Made by a program: the position numbers and the translations under genes
Part shown: positions 58,850 through 64,000 of the stretch, piece by piece
How positions within the stretch are numbered: position 1 is the stretch's first letter
Layout: every line of letters starts with the position of its first letter
The notes under the pieces: generated by a model
Told to the model about the DNA's origin: nothing
Databases searched by the model: none
What the model saw: only the letters and a program-made list of their open reading frames with translations
Source: Norana najaformis
Lineage: Eukaryota > Annelida > Clitellata > Crassiclitellata > Hormogastridae
DNA: 64,000 nucleotides
Direction: 5' to 3'
Assembly (NCBI GenBank): GCA_964023275.1
Contig: OZ029913.1
Location: 47,123,976-47,187,975 of the forward strand

Positions 58850-61455
58850 AGGACAGTTGGGTCACACTTTTTGGGGGGCCCAAACTATGCTGCCACCTAA
58901 CAGAGGAGGCAAACGACACAATATTTCCCGCATAATAAAGAAAAGGGTAGAGATGGTAACAGGTGATCCTCTTTCTAATCCAGCTATTGGGTCAGGTTCG
59001 ACAAACATACACAAAACCAAGTCGTCGGAAACCATCAGTACAGCTCGGGCGGTCTCCTCAAAGTTAGAGGAAGGTAATATTCGCGCTGCATTTCGCATCC
59101 TCTACTCAGAGTCCCTGGAGGAGCTACGCAACAAACATCCCCTCCAACTGACACGTCAGAACGACCACATCCTCCATCAAATTCACCCGCCCTCTAGATA
59201 ACGGAGGGCGATGTGTCACGCGCAATCCGTTCCTTCCCAGCTGGGTCGGCCGGGGGTCCAGATGGAATACGCCCCCAGCATATACTTGATCTCATAACTT
59301 GCAGGGAGGTTGGGACTGCCCTCCTTACATCCTTAACTGCCCTAATAAACACCATGCTAGCGGGAAATTGCCCGGACACCATTGCACCTCTCTTGTTCGG
59401 TGGCACCCTATTCGCGCTGAGAAAGAAATCTGGGAGTCTCCGTCCCATTGCAATCGGCTACTACTGGCGACGTCTTGCCTCTAAATGCGCAAATACCTAC
59501 GCTTTCTCTCAGCTGTCCAGTTACTTTGCACCTCTGCAGCTTGGTTTTGGCACCCCTGGGGGCTGCAAGACCGCCGCGCATGCTGCCAGACGCTTTTTAG
59601 GAGATCTGCCATCAGGGTCAGTCCTGGTCAAACTGGATTTCACTAACGCATTTAATAGCCTTTGCCGAGTGAAGATGCTGACAGCGGTCTCCGAGCACAT
59701 TCCTGAGCTCCTCCCATACTGTCATCTTGCATATAGCAAGCCCTATGTCCTCAAATACGGAGACTTTTCTCTTCTCTCGCAATTTGGTCCTCAACAAGGA
59801 GACCCACTAGGTCCTCTCCTGTTCTGTCTCCCCAATCAGCCTCTCTTGTCCAGCCTCCACTCTTCTCTCTGTTTAGGCTACTTGGACGACCTGACTTTGG
59901 GGGGCATCGCTTTCGTAGTCTCCTCTGATGTTCAAACAAATCATCAGAGAAGCAGGACATATGGACCTAAAGCTCAACTTCTCCAAATGCGAAATTGTAC
60001 AAACCCATGTGGTTCGCCTGCCGGCACCCCTAGACTCTTTTAAAGTCATATCCCCGGATGACGCTTGTCTACTGGGGGCACCACTCTCCGCGGGTGGAGC
60101 TCTGGAGACAGCTTTGGAGACGCGCTGTTCAGAACTCTCCTTTGGACTCTCCCGCTTGACCACCTTGTCCAAACATGATGCCATAATTCTTCTCAGGAGC
60201 TCCCTTAGTTCATCTGCTCTTCTTCATATTCTCCGCTGATTTCCATGTATGGACCACCCTCTTCTTATCCAATTCGAACAGATAATGCGCAATGGCTTCA
60301 CCAACATTCTAAACATCGCTTTTGCAGATAGAAACTGGATTCAAGCATTCAATTCAATGCCTAAACCCCCATACGGAATGGGGGTTTAGGCATTCGACGC
60401 GCGTCCTCGCTGGCATTACCCGCCTTCTTGGCCTCAGCCGCAAGCACTTCGTCATTGCAAGCCTCCATCCTGTCTCGCTGTAACGTGCCACACGATCGCT
60501 CTCTGACACTGGCCCTGGATCGTTGGTCAGCCGAATTGGGAGTTACTGTACCAGAAATCTCTCTCTTACACAAACAATCCGCTTGGGACCGACCCCTCAT
60601 CCAAAGGGACCTGACAGCCGTAACATCCTGTATAACATCTGAATACCACCAAGCCAGAATAAGAGCTGTCACTTCACCACATTCAGGTGATTGGCTTCTG
60701 GCACTTCCGATCAGTGTCTGCGGCCTGAGACTTGATGATGAGGCCGTCCGCATAGCAACTGGCCTGCGCCTCGGGGTTGACCTCTGTGCCCCAAACAAAT
60801 GCCCTTGCGGCGCGTTGGTCACTTCTGATGGCTCGCATGGCCTTTCTTGCCACTTGGGCCATGGTCGGACAGCAGGCACGCCCTTATAAACGACATCATT
60901 TGGCGTGGCCTCATCAAGGCCGCCTATCCCTCAACAAAAGAGCCGGCGGGTCTTGTCAGGTCAGACTGGAAGCGTCCTGATGGGGCCACTCTGATCCCGT
61001 GGGAGAGCGGAAAATGCCTGGTCTGGGATGCCACTGTCATCGATACCTTGGCAGAATCCTATCGTACCAGGGCTGCCCAGACCGCAGGGGATGCCGCTGA
61101 GATTGCGGCCGAAAGAAAAACAGCCAAATATTCTGCCATTTTACCCGCATACTGTTTTGTGCCCTTGGCCTTATAAACTCTTGGCCCAATAAACCAAGAC
61201 GGCCTGGCTTTCCTCAACAGCCTTGGTCATCGCCTCGCCCAGATAACAGACGACACTAGGGAAACCACTTTTCTCTTCCAACGCTTATCAATAGCTATAC
61301 AACGTTCCAACGCAATTGCTTTTCACAGCACTTTTGACATCGAGCACGATATCACTGAAGATTGGCCATCCCAGAACAATGCAGTCCTTAATTTCTGAAA
61401 TCCTGAGGGATCATAAATACGTCGGGTAAAAATAATAATAATAACAATAACATGA
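58850..61455 (+). pseudogene. Non-LTR retrotransposon (FAPLQLGFGTPGG clade), decayed
   Basis: Frames read SSKLEEGNIRAAFRILYS, SFPAGSAGGPDGIRPQHIL, RKKSGSLRPIAIGYYWRRL, SYFAPLQLGFGTPGGCKTA, motif A in SVLVKLDFTNAFNSL, QFGPQQGDPLGPLLFCL and catalytic LGYLDDLTLGG (59870-59910), then thumb sequence in another frame (LKLNFSKCEIV, DAIILLRSSLS), and an end with CPCGALVTSDGSHGLSC, a zinc-binding-like C/H cluster, and VWDATVIDTLAESY. It closes with gaaatcctgagggatcataaatac and AAT units at 61396-61455. At least five frame breaks. Its kin are at 26543-29413, 43440 and 62250. Confidence 0.75.
60356..60394. repeat. Perfect 17-bp palindrome arms with 5-nt loop
   Basis: Arms 60356-60372 and 60378-60394 pair perfectly. 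It breaks the LINE frame at this point by an extra few bases. Confidence 0.9.
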
Positions 61456-61480
61456 CTTCAGTTATGACAAAGTATTAGCA

Positions 61481-61942
61481 ATGGATAACGGGAGAAAAGA
61501 CGAACGAGATCTGAAGGATTTAGTTCAGAAGAGGCAATCAAACGAATTCATGATCTCAGAACTCGCACTCGATGCAACGAGCGAGAGTATCCAGTCACAA
61601 ATCAAGGTCTTCATCGACAACAATTCAATAAAGAACAAGACGGCGCCTACAGCTGAAATCAAAGAAGGAGAGAAGGCGGTGCCTGAAGCCAAGATTAAAG
61701 AAGCGGAGAGAATCTGGAGCTGGTCGTCGAGACCCAGCCGACGGGCCCCAACCGGTCCTCTGGGTCAAGGAGCCACACCGCCTGACGAAGGTCAGCCGGC
61801 GGGTCGAGGTCGAGGAGACGTCAGTGAAGCCCACGACGCAGGCGCCATCGAAGCAGACGACAACGGTGGTGAAGAGGAGGGAGTTGGTGGTGCTGGATGT
61901 TCGTCCGATCCGCACCGGAAGACCTCGCGCTCCATCGAATAA
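61481..61942 (+). CDS. Hypothetical ORF, 153 aa, between LINE tails
   Basis: An open frame from ATG 61481 (MDNGRKDERDLKDLVQKRQS) with a charged helical first half and a low-complexity second half rich in Gly, Pro, Arg and acidic residues. GC content rises in the second half. A second frame here also lacks stops over 61700-61945 and is rich in Thr, Val and Lys, so I am not sure which frame, if any, is real. It may be a fragment of a gag-like gene. It lies between two copies of the same LINE 3' end. Confidence 0.3.
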   Translation: MDNGRKDERDLKDLVQKRQSNEFMISELALDATSESIQSQIKVFIDNNSIKNKTAPTAEIKEGEKAVPEAKIKEAERIWSWSSRPSRRAPTGPLGQGATPPDEGQPAGRGRGDVSEAHDAGAIEADDNGGEEEGVGGAGCSSDPHRKTSRSIE

Positions 61943-62126
61943 ACGCTGACAGAACGCTCTACACTACCGCGACCACTAATTCAGGGTTGCTTCTTCACCA
62001 TGGCGCTTAAAGAGAAGACCATGAGATTCGGAGGTGCACCTAGTCGACCTGTTTCCAGCATGCCAGCCTGGACGCCACCAGCAGCTCTAGTTGCTCCAGC
62101 ACCAGCACCAGCATCTTCTTCTATAC

Positions 62127-62176
<50 letters not shown>

Positions 62177-62245
62177 CAACAATAATAATAATAATTTTTG
62201 AAATCCTGAGGGATCATAAATACCTCGGGAAAAAAATAATATTTC
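62127..62245 (+). repeat. (TAA)n run and LINE 3' end
   Basis: About 20 TAA units with an AAC interruption at 62127-62192, then gaaatcctgagggatcataaatacctcggg at 62199-62228 and AAT units. This is the 3' end of the same LINE family, without its coding part. A short frame at 62000-62130 (MALKEKTMRFGG, then Ala/Pro-rich) precedes it but has no support. Confidence 0.75.
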
Positions 62246-62249
62246 CGGG

Positions 62250-62775
62250 TTTCCAGGCAGTGAAGGAACCGCCTGGACTCAATACAACAGACGGAAAAAG
62301 ACCTAATGGTTTAACCCTCATTCCGTGGCGGACGGGCCGCGCTTTGATTTTGGATGCCACTATAATAGACACTCTGGCCGCATCTTACCTCCCATTCGCA
62401 TCAACCTCAGCTGCCGGTGCAGCCGAATTGACAGCAGATAGGAAATGCCAAAAATATAACACTCTTGCACAGAATTACCACTTTGTTTCTTTGGCGTTCG
62501 AGACTCTTGACCCAATAAACATCTGTGGCCTACACTTCATAACAGAGTTAGGGCGCTGTCTCTCTCGTATAACCGGTGACACGAGAGAAACCAGTTACCT
62601 TTTCCAGCGCATTGCTGTCTCAATTCAACTCTTCAATTCTGTTGCCTTCCAGGGTACTTTTGCTCCGCCAGATCTTGACGATTTCTAGCCGTCCCAGAAT
62701 CTTTTATTCTCCGGAGAATTTTTTAAATCCTGAGGGATCGTATATACCTCGGGTAAAATAATAATAATAATAATC
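62250..62775 (+). mobile_element. LINE C-terminus and 3' end (FAPLQLGFGTPGG clade)
   Basis: An open stretch reads GLNTTDGKRPNGLTLIPW, RALILDATIIDTLAASYL, QNYHFVSLAFETLDPINI, and YLFQRIAVSIQLFNSVAF, ending in TAG at about 62686. This parallels VWDATVIDTLAESY and FLFQRLSIAIQRSNAIAF in the copy at 58850-61455. It closes with aaatcctgagggatcgtatatacctcggg and AAT units. It is a second, 5'-truncated copy. Confidence 0.7.
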
Positions 62776-62869
62776 CTACAACTTCTATACCGCCCCTGTA
62801 GTCACGCTCAATGCATCAGTCGATGGTCGCTACTACTCAAAATCGTTGTGCAAGCCAAGTTCCAGAGGA

Positions 62870-63745
62870 AGTCCGGTAAGAAACCAAGAAAGGAATCAGA
62901 GAAGACACGCGAGGCAATGAGCCAAGGAAGAGGTGCGTTTTTAGTAGAGTTCTAAAGGCCAAGACAGACTTTGCAGAGCGAACATTTGCCGGAAGAGAGT
63001 TCATGAGAATACCAGCGACAGATAAGGCACGCTTGCAGAGAGCTGTCCTTGTCTACTGAATAATCAGATTAAGACGGAACACCGGATCGACTAGAGACAG
63101 GTCATGAAGTTAGCATAGAATGAAGATAGTAAGGTTGGCTGTAATGTAGAGTCTTATATACGATTAGCCGAGACTACAAAATTATTCGCTTCTCTATGGA
63201 CATCCAATGCAATGATTTTAGGATCTGACATATATCGTCATATTTTGAAGTCTTAATGACAGCTCTGGCCAAGGTATTTTATACTCTGAAGCTTAATCGA
63301 AGTTGTTGTGCCAATTAGAAGCGAGTTGCAGTAGTCAGAACGGCTAGAAACCAGAGCATTGGCCAAACCAAGACAGAAAAGAGAATGTGGCGCCTAATTC
63401 ATCGAATGTCACGAATGTGGGAGTGGACACATCTACATACTGAATTAAGGTGTTCACTGAATTACAGGTTGAAGTCAAATGCAGCTGCGTCATATGACAG
63501 AGATGCTTAGGTGGACACAATTCAAAGAGTTAAGTTTGTTCAGTTGCTGTGAAGTTTCAAAAAGGAGAAACTCAATTTTGGAAAGGTTTTAAAGCAGTCT
63601 ATTTTTGCCATCCAATAGTGACTTCTGCTAAAGACGTCACTCTGAGTGAGAGAGCCGAAAGAAAAGGAATTATGTAAGGATGTGTAGAGTTCAGCGTAGA
63701 GATGTTATTTCTGACCGCTTTGAGTCAGTAAAACACTTCTGACTC
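62870..63745 (-). mobile_element. CR1-like LINE 3' part
   Basis: On minus: CLGLANALVSSRSDYCNSLL with IGTTTSIKLQSIKYL near 63250-63380, a region of decayed coding sequence, and FRTLLKTHLFLG near 62940-62960. The pattern ALVxSRLDYCNSLL is typical of CR1-group reverse transcriptase ends. Many stops. Confidence 0.5.
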
Positions 63746-63754
63746 AAAGTAATC

Positions 63755-64000
63755 GTCGTTTGCCTGCTCTTCAAAATTTGACTTAAAAACTGTATCTACC
63801 ACAGCCATAGTCCATGCAAAAATAGACTACTGCAATTCACTTTTTCTCAATATATTCAAAGAAACCGACTTCAAGCTATCCAAAATTCTCTCTTCCCAAA
63901 ACTCCCAAACACCATCACATAAATTCTATTCTCAGATCACTTCACTTGCTTAAAATACCTGAACGAATAGAGTACAAAGTCTTATCCCTTACGTATAACA
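63755..64000 (+). mobile_element. CR1-like LINE RT fragment, cut by the window edge
   Basis: Reads STTAIVHAKIDYCNSLFLNI, then sequence like RLQAIQNSLFPKLPNTIT and LLKIPERIEYKVLSLTYN, with frame breaks. It matches the LVHxRLDYCNSLY to HWLKIxERIxYKVLSLTYN region of CR1/L2-like LINEs. It faces away from the neighbouring copy on minus. Confidence 0.6.

Overview
This is a piece of an animal nuclear genome, probably an invertebrate, made almost entirely of transposable elements. The evidence is non-LTR retrotransposons of several clades, Gypsy-type LTR remnants, a tRNA-derived SINE, hAT, P and CMC-like DNA transposons, microsatellite-like LINE tails, and one candidate host exon with splice sites. 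I see no bacterial-style operon, rRNA or tRNA gene and no CRISPR array. The species cannot be named from what is visible.

Layout. 1-5185: an RTE-type LINE, cut by a BovB-like RTE fragment (212-1096) and by a 2.6 kb CMC-like DNA transposon (1740-4362, minus). 5186-25250: a Polinton/Maverick, a virus-like self-synthesising transposon. It has protein-primed DNA polymerase B, a retroviral-type integrase, a packaging ATPase, a double jelly-roll major capsid protein and several small membrane or structural genes. It is heavily broken: most genes carry frameshifts or stops, but the integrase is open. A second, near-identical copy of the CMC-like transposon (13439-16061, plus) and an RTE fragment (17253-18004) sit inside it. 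25711-26464: the 3' part of an RTE-type LINE with an (ATC)n tail. 26543-29413: a decayed LINE on minus. 30640-35290: LINE ends, a candidate Rolling-stone-like exon, a hAT MITE and a hAT transposase relic. 35811-36965: an unexplained GC-rich segment between 40-bp direct repeats. 37373-43215: CR1/L2-like LINE copies on minus, one of them split by a P element with 59-bp inverted ends and an 8-bp target duplication. 43440-46630: a hAT fragment, an inverted pair of transposase-like fragments and a SINE. 46640-52270: two LTR-element relics. 52270-58280: CR1-like and RTE LINEs. 58850-62775: a LINE of another clade with (TAA)n tails, present in several nested copies. 62870-64000: CR1-like ends in opposite orientations.

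How it works together. The Polinton is the only multi-gene unit. Replication (polymerase), insertion (integrase) and virion-type functions (capsid protein, ATPase, membrane proteins) lie in blocks facing each other, with 1-nt gaps and ATGA overlaps typical of compact viral genomes and a TATAATA motif before three of its gene starts. A small gene module occurs twice at its right end. The CMC-like transposon landed inside one of its small membrane genes and duplicated TAA; without it the reading frame is continuous. The two CMC-like copies encode an identical 567-residue protein and are the youngest-looking items here, along with two BovB-like RTE copies at 212-1096 and 52796-54023. Many Polinton frameshifts fall in homopolymer runs, so some may be assembly errors rather than decay.
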